11,298 nucleotides of DNA from Actinomycetota bacterium (GCA_009697555.1 WLQV01000015.1:1-11298); one strand, 5' to 3'; positions 1 through 7,239 are shown, counted from the stretch's first letter. Made by a program: numbers and translations. Notes: a model not told the origin generated them from the sequence alone.

Positions 1-1476
1 GCTGGCCACGATGCTGAACAAGTAATCGACACACTTATTCGTTATTCGCGTTATGCCGTACCGCATTCAATTCTGATCGATGTTGCCGAAATCATGTCGC
101 GCTACGGTCGCCTGCGCCTGGAGATGGATCCAGTACATGGCTTGATTCTCATTACTACCGACACTGCGGTATTAGAGGAAGTAATTCGAGCAAAGAAGAT
201 TGCACCACTTCTTGGTCCTCGCATTGATGCAGAGACAATTACCGTGCATCCGAGCCAGCGCGGACACATTAAACAATCACTCTTGCGCTTGGGTTGGCCA
301 GCAGAAGATTTTGCTGGCTATGTCGATGGACAAGCACATGAGATTTCATTGAAACAGAATGATTGGAAGATTCGCCCTTATCAAGAGTTAGCAGCCGAGG
401 GCTTTTGGCACGGTGGTTCTGGAGTTGTTGTTCTCCCTTGCGGTGCCGGAAAGACAATAGTTGGCGCTGCAGCTATGGCACATGCCAAGGCAACCACACT
501 GATTTTGGTGACAAATACTGTGGCTGCCCGTCAATGGCGTGAAGAGCTACTCAAGCGCACCAACTTGAATGAAGATGAAATTGGTGAATATTCCGGTGCG
601 AAGAAAGAGATTCGCCCAGTCACAATTGCGACTTACCAAGTCATGACTAAGAAGAAGAATGGTGTTTACTCACATTTAGATCTCTTTGATACACATGACT
701 GGGGCTTAATTATTTACGATGAAGTTCACTTGCTTCCCGCTCCAATTTTTCGTTTCACTGCTGACATCCAATCTCGTCGCCGTTTAGGACTGACTGCAAC
801 TCTGGTTCGTGAAGATGGGCTAGAAGGTGAAGTCTTCTCACTTATCGGGCCAAAGCGTTTTGATGTGCCGTGGAAAGAGATTGAATCCCAGGGCTACATT
901 GCACCAGCTGAATGTATTGAGGTACGAGTAACTCTCAATGAGAATGAGCGTTTAACTTATGCCACTGCCGAACCTGAAGAGCGCTATCGCTACTGCGCTA
1001 CTACTCGATCAAAACGCAATGTGGTTGAAGCGATCGCAAGCCATCATAAAGATGATCAATTATTAGTTATCGGTCAGTATCTGGATCAACTCGATGAACT
1101 TGCCGAGTTGCTAGGCGTCCCAGTCATTAAGGGTGAGACACCGGTGAAAGAGCGCGAGCGACTCTTCCAGATGTTCCGAACTGGCGAATTGAAATGTCTT
1201 GTGGTCTCTAAAGTTGCCAACTTTTCTATCGATCTACCCGATGCAACAATTGCAATCCAAGTCTCTGGCGCATTTGGTTCGCGCCAAGAAGAGGCGCAAC
1301 GCCTTGGTCGAATCTTGCGACCTAAGTCCGATGGCCGCACCGCAAAGTTCTACTCCGTGGTTTCGCGTGACACGATTGATCAGGACTTTGCACAGAACCG
1401 TCAGAGATTTTTGGCAGAACAGGGTTATGCCTATCGAATCATTGACGCTGACGATGTTTTTCAAGGGAAGTTCTAA
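1..1476 (+). CDS. XPB/Ssl2-type DNA repair helicase (5' end outside window)
   Basis: This is a superfamily 2 DNA helicase of the bacterial XPB group, the homologue of the archaeal and eukaryotic TFIIH helicase, thought to unwind DNA in repair. The frame is open from base 1. The 31 codons before the first ATG (94) continue the family's N-terminal domain (for example RYSRYAVPHSILIDVAEI), so the gene starts upstream and 491 residues are visible; from memory the mycobacterial protein is near 550. Counting from base 1, the N-terminal damage-recognition-like region spans about residues 1-120. Walker A PCGAGKT is at 146-152, DEVH at 240-243, motif III LTAT at 264-267 and the XPB-typical RED at 270-272. 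Helicase motif VI, QRLGRILRP, lies near the C-terminus. All catalytic motifs are intact. The last 38 bases overlap the convergent glutaredoxin-like gene. The family assignment is firm; the in vivo role is inferred from homologues. Confidence 0.95.
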   Translation, partial: AGHDAEQVIDTLIRYSRYAVPHSILIDVAEIMSRYGRLRLEMDPVHGLILITTDTAVLEEVIRAKKIAPLLGPRIDAETITVHPSQRGHIKQSLLRLGWPAEDFAGYVDGQAHEISLKQNDWKIRPYQELAAEGFWHGGSGVVVLPCGAGKTIVGAAAMAHAKATTLILVTNTVAARQWREELLKRTNLNEDEIGEYSGAKKEIRPVTIATYQVMTKKKNGVYSHLDLFDTHDWGLIIYDEVHLLPAPIFRFTADIQSRRRLGLTATLVREDGLEGEVFSLIGPKRFDVPWKEIESQGYIAPAECIEVRVTLNENERLTYATAEPEERYRYCATTRSKRNVVEAIASHHKDDQLLVIGQYLDQLDELAELLGVPVIKGETPVKERERLFQMFRTGELKCLVVSKVANFSIDLPDATIAIQVSGAFGSRQEEAQRLGRILRPKSDGRTAKFYSVVSRDTIDQDFAQNRQRFLAEQGYAYRIIDADDVFQGKF

Positions 1477-1693
1477 AGCGATCTACATCCACTCGCCAAA
1501 AATCATGGTGCTCGCCATCGATCTGAATAACTGGAATTTGTTCGCCATAAAGCTGCTCTAAATCTGGATTGCCATCGATGAGTTTTACTTCAATCTCAAA
1601 GGACAATTCCTCACGCAATCCGTTGAGCAAAGATATTGCATTTTCACAGAGATGGCAGCCAGTCCGCGAGTAAACCGTCACGATAGTTTTCAC
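1439..1693 (-). CDS. Glutaredoxin-like thiol-disulfide protein (DUF836 type)
   Basis: This is a small cytosolic thioredoxin-fold protein of 84 residues, typical for the glutaredoxin family. The N-terminal strand MKTIVTVYSRTGCHLC carries a CxxC redox motif, C13-H-L-C16. The cis-proline loop follows at about residues 52-55 (QIPV), then a Gly-containing turn (QIDG). It probably reduces or exchanges disulfides, but the partner cannot be read from the sequence. The start codon is GTG at 1693-1691, because an in-frame TGA lies only two codons upstream (1699-1697). A purine-rich stretch just upstream could act as a weak ribosome binding site. Its last 38 bases are antisense to the end of the helicase gene, and its start lies 34 bases from the divergent start of the secreted metzincin-like gene. 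Signal peptide and membrane segment are absent. The lone copy here gives no operon partner. Confidence 0.87.
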   Translation of the reverse strand: MKTIVTVYSRTGCHLCENAISLLNGLREELSFEIEVKLIDGNPDLEQLYGEQIPVIQIDGEHHDFWRVDVDRFRTSLEKHRQRQ

Positions 1694-1713
1694 ATCTCAT
1701 CTTCTCACCCTGA

Positions 1714-1719
1714 TAGCGT
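1714..1719 (+). promoter_or_regulatory. Putative -10 element for leaderless start of the secreted protein gene
   Basis: TAGCGT fits the actinobacterial TANNNT -10 pattern and ends eight bases before the ATG at 1728, so transcription would begin at or next to the start codon. No Shine-Dalgarno sequence is seen before this ATG. I see no convincing -35 box. The hexamer lies in the 34-base gap between two divergent genes. The call rests on spacing and on the same arrangement at three other genes here. Confidence 0.4.
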
Positions 1720-1727
1720 TTGCACCT

Positions 1728-4139
1728 ATGCGGGCCCGAATTCATCCCCACCTACGCGTCTTTGCAATTACTGCAACGCTCGTATTCTCGCTATTGCCCA
1801 CTTCATCTGCGCAGGCGCTGCCACAATTTAAACAATTTCCAGCAACGGTGTGGGGTCATACATACATTGGAGCCCCTTCCAAAGTTGGCGCCAAACTTAG
1901 CGCGCAAGCTCCAGGAACAAAGTTAGAGGCTAAGAGTAAATTTAATGTGGAGTACACAAATTTTCCCGATTGGGCAGTTAAAGATATGCAAGCTGCCCTC
2001 AGTGTCTGGGCGGCAAATTTTCAATCTGATGTTCCTATTGAAGTAACTGCCACATGGCGCCGTGCTGCCAATCCAGATGAATTAGGAAGTGCGCGAGCGG
2101 TAGATCTCTTCGGTGGATTTGCTGGTGCACCAGACCCGAATCTCTTCTATCCATCGGCTCTTGCAAATGCACTTGCAAAGAAGGATTTGGATAAGAGAGC
2201 TAAAGACATCATCATCACTGTTAACTCTGACCCATCGGTGGGATCTTGGGATGTACGCAATGATGGAACGCCACGCGCAACTGAATTCGATCTTCAATCA
2301 GTTTTAATCCACGAACTTGCACATGGATTGGGCTTTCTCTCAAATAGCACCTATGTATCTGGTTTAGGACTTGGACTTTGGGAAGACCCAGGTCCAACTG
2401 CATATGATGCCTACATTCGAACTCCAGATAACCAGAGAGTCTCAGATCTACCTTCACCATCTGCTGAGTTCGGTCGCGCACTTCGTCGCACTCTTATTTG
2501 GACCGGTCCCTTAGGCAAAGCTGCGAATGGAAATATTTCACCACTTCTCTATACGCCAAGTCAGTACCAAGGTGGTTCTTCAGTAAGCCATCTCGATGAA
2601 GAAACATTCAAAGCATCCGGAAGAGATGCAGTAATGACACCAAATCTTGGACCCGGTGAAACTTTCCATGAACTTGGTCCACTACTAGCTGCAATGATGT
2701 TGGATCTACGGAATAAGCCAGAGATTGGAATACCCGCCGGTGTTCCATCTGTAGTGCGAAATCCGCGTGCAATAGTCTCAGATGGCAGCGCAGTTATTAC
2801 CTTTGATCCGCCAATCAACGCACGTGCATCGCAGGTTTCGCAATATGAAATCAAAGTTATTCAAGGCGGTAAAACGCTCCGCACGAATACCAGCCCAGTA
2901 ATAGTCTCTGGATTGAAAAACGGTACTCCTTATAGTTTTGCTCTCTCCGCAATTGCACCGAATGGAAATTCGGTTCCAGTGACTACCCTCTTAGTGACAC
3001 CACAATCAGCATGGCCGGCAACAATTCTTGACTCCACGGCAGATGGAAAATCACTAGCGACTGCGACTTTAAATGGAAAATCAATCGTAATTTATAGTGA
3101 CGGTAAGAGTGGTTTACTCAAAATTGCTACTTGGAGCGGCAAGAGCTGGCTAAAGAGTGTTCTAGATGGCAATACTAATAAGGATGGACGAAGTAACCAC
3201 CCTATGGGAGGCCAAATCTCTGCCTGCGTTAGTGGTGTTGTAGGTAAACAACTACTTCACCTCTTCTATGTTGATCAGACCGATAAAGATTTACGTTATG
3301 CAAAATATGATGGAGTTAAAGCGTCGTATGAAGTTGTCGATGGAAATGGCCCGATCGTTCAGCCGTATCAAGAAGTACAACGCGTTCGAAGTAAAAGTGA
3401 TGTCAGTATCTCTAATGCATGTGCTGCAACATCCACTGCAATCCAAGTCTTCTATCGCGATGAGAGCCAAGGCATTTTGTTAGGCGCAAACCGCTCTCTT
3501 AAAGCTGCCGCAGGGAGTTGGAATTATGAAATCGTTGATGGTGAGAAGAAGAGTGAAGGTCACACAATGGGAGATGTTGCATTCCATCTGAACGCGGTTG
3601 TCAGTGGCACCAAGACCTATCTTCTCTACGATTCAGTACTCGACATCAACTCTCGAAATCGCGCGACTGCCGGTGAAATTCGCCTTGCATCTCGTACCGG
3701 AACATCGACAAGTGATTGGGTCTATCAGCAATTTGATACGACCGGCAGTGATCTGATGGTTCCTGGTTATCAGGTGACGCTAGCGAAGACTCCGCAAGGT
3801 TTGACTGCAGCATGGATGATGGCCAGTTCACTTTCAATTCCAAAGCCGGTCGCGCTTCGTTGGACAACGATTTCAAGTGAAACAACGACAAGTACGGTCA
3901 ATAATGCAACTAGCGATGAGTTTGGATTAACAGATGGGCCACTTTCAACTGATGGTTCATCTCTTCTATTTTCCTGCCAGGAGCGACTGTGCTCACTTAA
4001 TTTGAAAGCACTTCCTAAAATCTCATTAGCTACGCAATATCAACATGGCGATGAGGCCCGTGCTACCTGGTTATTGGTAGGAAAAATTCGTTATGCAGTA
4101 TCAAGTGTTGCTGGAAAAGTAACGCTAATGAAAGGGTAA
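1728..4139 (+). CDS. Secreted metzincin-like protein with Fn3-like and beta-propeller-like C-terminal region
   Basis: The 803-residue protein begins with a signal peptide: basic MRARIHPHLR, a hydrophobic core at about 11-24, and a likely cleavage site after AQA at 28-30. The zinc-protease signature HELAHGLGF starts at H195 (H195, E196, H199, G202). The third metzincin ligand position, residue 205, is Ser rather than His. VMTPNL at 302-307 could be the Met-turn. The layout of motif, then YDAYI near 226-230, then MTP, then LGPLLAAMMLDL matches an uncharacterised group of bacterial secreted HExxHxxGF proteins that I recall, not a named peptidase family. A fibronectin-III-like domain spans about 338-425. 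The remainder, about 430-803, contains propeller-like segments such as LLHLFYVDQTDKDLRYA and IQVFYRDESQGILLGA, suggesting carbohydrate or surface binding. A cell-surface or extracellular location is inferred. Only two Cys occur close together near the C-terminus (SCQERLC). It could be a protease or an inactive binding protein. Confidence 0.7.
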   Translation: MRARIHPHLRVFAITATLVFSLLPTSSAQALPQFKQFPATVWGHTYIGAPSKVGAKLSAQAPGTKLEAKSKFNVEYTNFPDWAVKDMQAALSVWAANFQSDVPIEVTATWRRAANPDELGSARAVDLFGGFAGAPDPNLFYPSALANALAKKDLDKRAKDIIITVNSDPSVGSWDVRNDGTPRATEFDLQSVLIHELAHGLGFLSNSTYVSGLGLGLWEDPGPTAYDAYIRTPDNQRVSDLPSPSAEFGRALRRTLIWTGPLGKAANGNISPLLYTPSQYQGGSSVSHLDEETFKASGRDAVMTPNLGPGETFHELGPLLAAMMLDLRNKPEIGIPAGVPSVVRNPRAIVSDGSAVITFDPPINARASQVSQYEIKVIQGGKTLRTNTSPVIVSGLKNGTPYSFALSAIAPNGNSVPVTTLLVTPQSAWPATILDSTADGKSLATATLNGKSIVIYSDGKSGLLKIATWSGKSWLKSVLDGNTNKDGRSNHPMGGQISACVSGVVGKQLLHLFYVDQTDKDLRYAKYDGVKASYEVVDGNGPIVQPYQEVQRVRSKSDVSISNACAATSTAIQVFYRDESQGILLGANRSLKAAAGSWNYEIVDGEKKSEGHTMGDVAFHLNAVVSGTKTYLLYDSVLDINSRNRATAGEIRLASRTGTSTSDWVYQQFDTTGSDLMVPGYQVTLAKTPQGLTAAWMMASSLSIPKPVALRWTTISSETTTSTVNNATSDEFGLTDGPLSTDGSSLLFSCQERLCSLNLKALPKISLATQYQHGDEARATWLLVGKIRYAVSSVAGKVTLMKG

Positions 4140-4157
4140 GTAGAAACTTACTATTTT
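4136..4157. terminator. Weak hairpin between two convergent stop codons
   Basis: GTAAGT at 4136-4141 and ACTTAC at 4146-4151 form a six-base-pair stem with an AGAA loop. A short T-rich stretch (TATTTT, 4152-4157) follows on the plus strand. It covers the stop of the secreted metzincin-like gene and reaches the stop of the bS22 gene. The stem is AT-rich and short, so terminator activity is a guess based on position between convergent genes. Confidence 0.25.
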
Positions 4158-4249
4158 GCGTTACGACGTTGGATGCGAGTCTTCTTCAGAAGTTTCTTAT
4201 GCTTCTTCTTTGCCATCCGCTTACGACGTTTCTTGATAACTGAACCCAT
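4151..4249 (-). CDS. Small ribosomal subunit protein bS22 (AURKAIP1/COX24 domain)
   Basis: A 32-residue, extremely basic peptide begins [20 protein letters not shown] and ends QRRNAK. It is nearly identical to the 33-residue mycobacterial protein (Rv0500B) found in the small subunit of mycobacterial ribosomes and named bS22, which shares the AURKAIP1/COX24 domain with mitochondrial proteins. It binds rRNA in the 30S subunit. The gene is too short for most gene callers. The ATG start is supported by the conserved MGSVIKKR opening and by AGAGGAG eleven bases upstream, the best ribosome binding site in the window. It lies 42 bases downstream of the secreted propeller-like gene and two genes after proC. 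In Mycobacterium tuberculosis the order is proC, Rv0500A (BldC-like), Rv0500B, so the synteny is partly preserved. A separate promoter in the 42-base gap is possible but not clear. Confidence 0.95.
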   Translation of the reverse strand: MGSVIKKRRKRMAKKKHKKLLKKTRIQRRNAK

Positions 4250-4260
4250 AGGGCACTTTT

Positions 4261-4267
4261 CTCCTCT
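4261..4267 (-). promoter_or_regulatory. Shine-Dalgarno sequence of the bS22 gene
   Basis: The minus strand reads AGAGGAG, eleven bases before the ATG at 4249. It matches the 16S rRNA anti-Shine-Dalgarno well and fixes the bS22 start. It stands out because the starts of four other genes here look leaderless. Confidence 0.75.
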
Positions 4268-4291
4268 AGTTATAAAACACTAACGCGTAGA

Positions 4292-5521
4292 TTAGCGTGA
4301 AATTGATGGGAAGAAAGCCAGATGATCGCCTACATCGGCGATCAGGATCACGCCTAATTCAGGAGTAAATCCGAAGAAGCGGCTATTTATTGCACCTTTG
4401 GGGGCATAGCCGCCCTGCACGATGCCCTTGAGATCATTATTGAGAATTACTACCTGGCCACTTATCGGTTTCCAATTACTCAGTGCAGCAATTGCAGCGG
4501 TGGAAGTAAAAGCTGAGAAATATCTCTTGCTATCTGGTGCGACTACAAGTGCGCTACTACTTGCTGGAAATCTCTGCGTCCATAGCGGTTGAAATTTACT
4601 ATCAAATTTTGTCATGACCGCTTCACTCTTCTTCCCTAAAATTGCATTTCCACCTAAGAAGAGTGAAGTAGTTGCACTCTGCCAAGTACGAGTACTTAAT
4701 TTATTTGAACTTCTTAGAACTTGAAGGATGCTTCCCGACTTACTCAGCGAAATTACAAATGCATCACGCTTTCCAATCAGCTTTTCTTTCTGAATACTTG
4801 AAGAACTCGAACCAAATAAGAGCGCACTTCCATCTGATTTTTGCAGCAGGTTATCTAGTACGGCATCACTTTTGCCAATAGAGACTTGATTAGAGAAAGC
4901 ACCGCTGGTGGTGCAATTGATGAAAAAGGAAGAATTAGTAGTTGCACTTGCCGTGATTCCAATAACGCCAATTTGGCTGCCAGAAATTGAAATTCCGGTA
5001 GGCAGAAGCGCAGAGCTAAAATCCTTAGTAAATTTCTGAATAAGTGCTCCACTGTTACTTACCTGCCACAGTGTTAATTGAGTGAGATCTGGCCGCAAGG
5101 GCGATTGTGGATCCAATAGAAATGGATCAGTCTGTAGCGCTTTCACGGTATTGCTCTCAGAAGAAACCACGGCAGGTGCGGGTGCCACTCCACTTGCCCC
5201 AACTACCCAGATGTTTCCGATCGCATCTGGTGCAATTGCGCTCGCATAGGAGCCGCTCCCACTATCTAGGCTTAATTTCCACTTCTCACTTCCATCACTT
5301 GCAAAAGCGCGCAGCACTGGATTAGTTGCACTCTCGGTATCGCTATCAAGGATCAGAATTGAATTTCCAGAGATCGCAAAGCTAGCCAGCGCACTGACGC
5401 CATTCACAGTGCCATTTGGTAGTAGAACCTTGACCGCAATCTTTTTCGGCGCAGCATCTGCAATTGGCGGTGCAATTAAAGCCAGCAGCAATAACGATAA
5501 AAGTAGGCGCCGGGCTTTCAT
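4292..5521 (-). CDS. Secreted beta-propeller-like protein of unknown function
   Basis: The 409-residue product has a clear signal peptide: MKARR, a Leu-rich core at about 6-17, and a probable cleavage site after ADA at 21-23. The mature part is rich in Ser, Ala and Gly. It shows at least five repeats of roughly 50-60 residues with the pattern hydrophobic strand, x-x-x-G, strand, G-x-hhhhG. Examples are LRAFASDGSEKWKLSL with NIWVVGASG, LWQVSNSGALIQKF with IGVIGITAS, and FVISLSKSGSILQVLR with LFLGGN. This is the look of a WD40/PQQ/SBBP-like propeller, but I recognise no specific family and no enzyme motif. One Cys is present (C203). The ATG at 5521 is chosen because it starts the signal peptide directly and leaves one base after the proC stop; an in-frame ATG at 5557 inside proC is less likely. 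It is probably co-transcribed with proC. Function is unknown. Confidence 0.85.
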   Translation of the reverse strand: MKARRLLLSLLLLALIAPPIADAAPKKIAVKVLLPNGTVNGVSALASFAISGNSILILDSDTESATNPVLRAFASDGSEKWKLSLDSGSGSYASAIAPDAIGNIWVVGASGVAPAPAVVSSESNTVKALQTDPFLLDPQSPLRPDLTQLTLWQVSNSGALIQKFTKDFSSALLPTGISISGSQIGVIGITASATTNSSFFINCTTSGAFSNQVSIGKSDAVLDNLLQKSDGSALLFGSSSSSIQKEKLIGKRDAFVISLSKSGSILQVLRSSNKLSTRTWQSATTSLFLGGNAILGKKSEAVMTKFDSKFQPLWTQRFPASSSALVVAPDSKRYFSAFTSTAAIAALSNWKPISGQVVILNNDLKGIVQGGYAPKGAINSRFFGFTPELGVILIADVGDHLAFFPSISR

Positions 5522-5522
5522 C

Positions 5523-6332
5523 TTACGCAAGTTCGATTGCGCGCTTATGCGCAGCAAACATTGCCTTCTTCACGATTTCATCAATGCCAGCTTCATTAAA
5601 TTGGGCAAGTGCTGCAGCAGTTGTTCCATTAGGACTAGTGACGTTCTCGCGCAGAGTTGTGGCACTTTTGCCCGACGTTTCTAATAACTTCGCAGAACCG
5701 ACAATGGTTTGAATTGTCAATTGAGTGGCAACTTCCTGCGAAAGACCAAGTTCAGTTGCAGCAGCAATCATGGCTTCAACAAATCTAAAGAAATAGGCAG
5801 GACCTGAACCGCTAGTTGCTGTTACTGCATTCTGTAGCTCTTCCGGAACTTCAACAACAGAACCTGTTGCGCCAAGGAAGCCAAGAACAAATTCTTTCTC
5901 GCGCGCACTCACGCTCTTATTACTAGAAATACCAGCCATGCCTTCGCCAACCAGAGTTGGTGTGTTAGGCATCACGCGGATAATTGGGTTGCTGGCCGAT
6001 ACATGCTGTGCAATAAAATCAATTGTCTTACCCGCGGCAAAGGAGATCAGAAGCGTCTTCTGCTGCACTACCGCAGTGATCTCCGTGAGAACGCTCTCCA
6101 TGTCTTGTGGCTTCACCACTAAGAGCAGTGCGTCGGCGCTAGCCACATTCACTGCTAAATCAGCAACTGATACGCCATAGCGAGTGACTAGCTCGTCGCT
6201 GCGCTCTTTGCGCTTTTCTGAAATGCAGATGCTGGCTGGCTTTACGCCATAAGAGATGAGTGCAGCGATAAGGGCCTCTCCCATAATGCCCGCACCTATA
6301 ACTGCAATGCGATCGAAGCTCTGCTCACTCAT
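5523..6332 (-). CDS. proC: Pyrroline-5-carboxylate reductase
   Basis: This cytosolic enzyme reduces 1-pyrroline-5-carboxylate to L-proline with NAD(P)H, the last step of proline synthesis. The product is 269 residues, the usual family length. The N-terminal Rossmann motif is GAGIMG at 13-18. MPNTP lies at 121-125, SGSGPAYFF at 174-182 in the dimerisation domain, and the family signature region VTSPNGTTAAAL at 231-242, where the common SPGGTT is SPNGTT. The open frame extends upstream to 6467, but the ATG at 6332 is preferred. It directly precedes the Rossmann strand, and the extra 45 residues would be unlike the family and would overlap the divergent gene at 6412. TACGCT sits six bases before this ATG, suggesting a leaderless transcript. 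It heads a minus-strand block with the secreted propeller-like gene and bS22. Confidence 0.97.
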   Translation of the reverse strand: MSEQSFDRIAVIGAGIMGEALIAALISYGVKPASICISEKRKERSDELVTRYGVSVADLAVNVASADALLLVVKPQDMESVLTEITAVVQQKTLLISFAAGKTIDFIAQHVSASNPIIRVMPNTPTLVGEGMAGISSNKSVSAREKEFVLGFLGATGSVVEVPEELQNAVTATSGSGPAYFFRFVEAMIAAATELGLSQEVATQLTIQTIVGSAKLLETSGKSATTLRENVTSPNGTTAAALAQFNEAGIDEIVKKAMFAAHKRAIELA

Positions 6333-6338
6333 GTGATT

Positions 6339-6344
6339 AGCGTA
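6339..6344 (-). promoter_or_regulatory. Putative -10 element for leaderless proC
   Basis: On the minus strand TACGCT is followed by six bases (AATCAC) and the proC ATG, so the transcript would start at the ATG. No Shine-Dalgarno sequence is seen. No clear -35 box is recognisable. The element shares a 79-base intergenic region with a similar promoter facing the other way, so the two genes may be regulated together. Confidence 0.5.
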
Positions 6345-6397
6345 CCTGTCACCCTTTACTGCTCGTTGGCAGATGTGCGCTTTCATGCGATAAGTCG

Positions 6398-6403
6398 TAG
6401 GCT
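6398..6403 (+). promoter_or_regulatory. Putative -10 element for the cysteine-rich protein gene
   Basis: TAGGCT, identical to the hexamer before radA, ends eight bases before the ATG at 6412. The spacing suits a leaderless transcript, and no Shine-Dalgarno sequence is present. It lies in the 79-base divergent region shared with proC. Confidence 0.5.
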
Positions 6404-6411
6404 TTCGCTCT

Positions 6412-7224
6412 ATGTCCGAAGTTAAATCTGGTTTTGCTCGCGATTGGGTGGAATTCACAGATCCCAATGATGCGGATGAGATCTATAAATGCGATCTCAC
6501 TTGGTTGACCTCTTACTGGACCTGTATTTATGGAAATGGTTGCCAAGGAGTATTTGCCGATCGTCCGAATGATGGTTGCTGCACTGAAGGCGCCATGTAC
6601 TCAGATGAAGATGATGAAGCGCGCGTACTTGCAGTCGCCGAACACCTCACACCAGAGATGTGGCAGTTTTATGATGAAGCCCGACCTAAGCGCAAAGGTG
6701 CACCACTCAACATCAGTGAGAAAGATTCTGATGGTGATCGTAAGACACGACAAGTTGAGAAATCTTGTATCTTCCTTAATCGCAAAGGTCATGAAGCGCC
6801 AGGATTTACTGGTTCATTTGGTTGCGTACTTCACCACTTGGCAGAACAGACCGATCGCCACTTTGTAGATACAAAGCCGGATGTTTGCTGGCAACTTCCA
6901 CTTCGTCGTAGTTTTGAAACTCGCGAAGTTGGCGAGCGCGAATATTCAGTAACGGTAATCGGAGAGTACGAGCGCCTTGGATGGGGCGATGGCGGCGAAG
7001 ATTTTGATTGGTACTGCACAAGTAATACTGAGGCACACGTTGGTACGCAACCTGTTTATATTTCCAATCGCACCGAATTAATTGCACTCATGGGTGCAGA
7101 TGCATACGCCATTTTGGCCAAGCATTGCGATTCGCGTGTGAAGGCAATCAATGAGATCAATCGCCGGACCTTGCCGCTCTTTGTATTGCAGCACCCAGCT
7201 ACTCTGGCTGCGCAAGCCAAGTAA
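6412..7224 (+). CDS. Cysteine-cluster protein of unknown function (DUF3109/YkgJ-like layout)
   Basis: This is a 270-residue soluble protein without signal peptide or membrane segment. It has ten cysteines: C27, C38, C44, C56, C57, C119, C138, C159, C202 and C239. The order C-x5-C-QG, CCTEGA, then SCIFLN, GCVLHHLAE and KPDVCWQLPLR recalls proteins of the DUF3109 and YkgJ cysteine-cluster type. In those, conserved Cys, a His after the GC pair and a KPxxC motif are thought to bind metal or an iron-sulfur cluster. That resemblance is from memory of the motif layout and is not proven. Residues 64-120 are strongly charged (DEDDEA, KDSDGDRK). The ATG is supported by the TAGGCT promoter and by the divergent proC start. 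The gap to radA is 41 bases, and radA has its own putative promoter, so they may be separate transcripts. Role unknown; metal binding is the best guess. Confidence 0.88.
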   Translation: MSEVKSGFARDWVEFTDPNDADEIYKCDLTWLTSYWTCIYGNGCQGVFADRPNDGCCTEGAMYSDEDDEARVLAVAEHLTPEMWQFYDEARPKRKGAPLNISEKDSDGDRKTRQVEKSCIFLNRKGHEAPGFTGSFGCVLHHLAEQTDRHFVDTKPDVCWQLPLRRSFETREVGEREYSVTVIGEYERLGWGDGGEDFDWYCTSNTEAHVGTQPVYISNRTELIALMGADAYAILAKHCDSRVKAINEINRRTLPLFVLQHPATLAAQAK

Positions 7225-7239
7225 GCAATCGGGCGAAAG

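Noticed and set aside
94..1476. Taking the ATG at 94 as the helicase start
   Set aside because: The frame is open to base 1 and the upstream residues (AGHDAEQVIDTLIRYSRYAV) match the family N-terminal domain, so the gene begins outside the window.
1199..1561. A 120-codon plus-strand frame across the helicase end
   Set aside because: It is out of frame with the intact helicase and with the intact antisense glutaredoxin-like gene, and shows no domain.
6333..6467. A 45-residue N-terminal extension of ProC starting at 6467
   Set aside because: It overlaps the divergent gene at 6412, has no family similarity, and a promoter-like hexamer lies just before the ATG at 6332.
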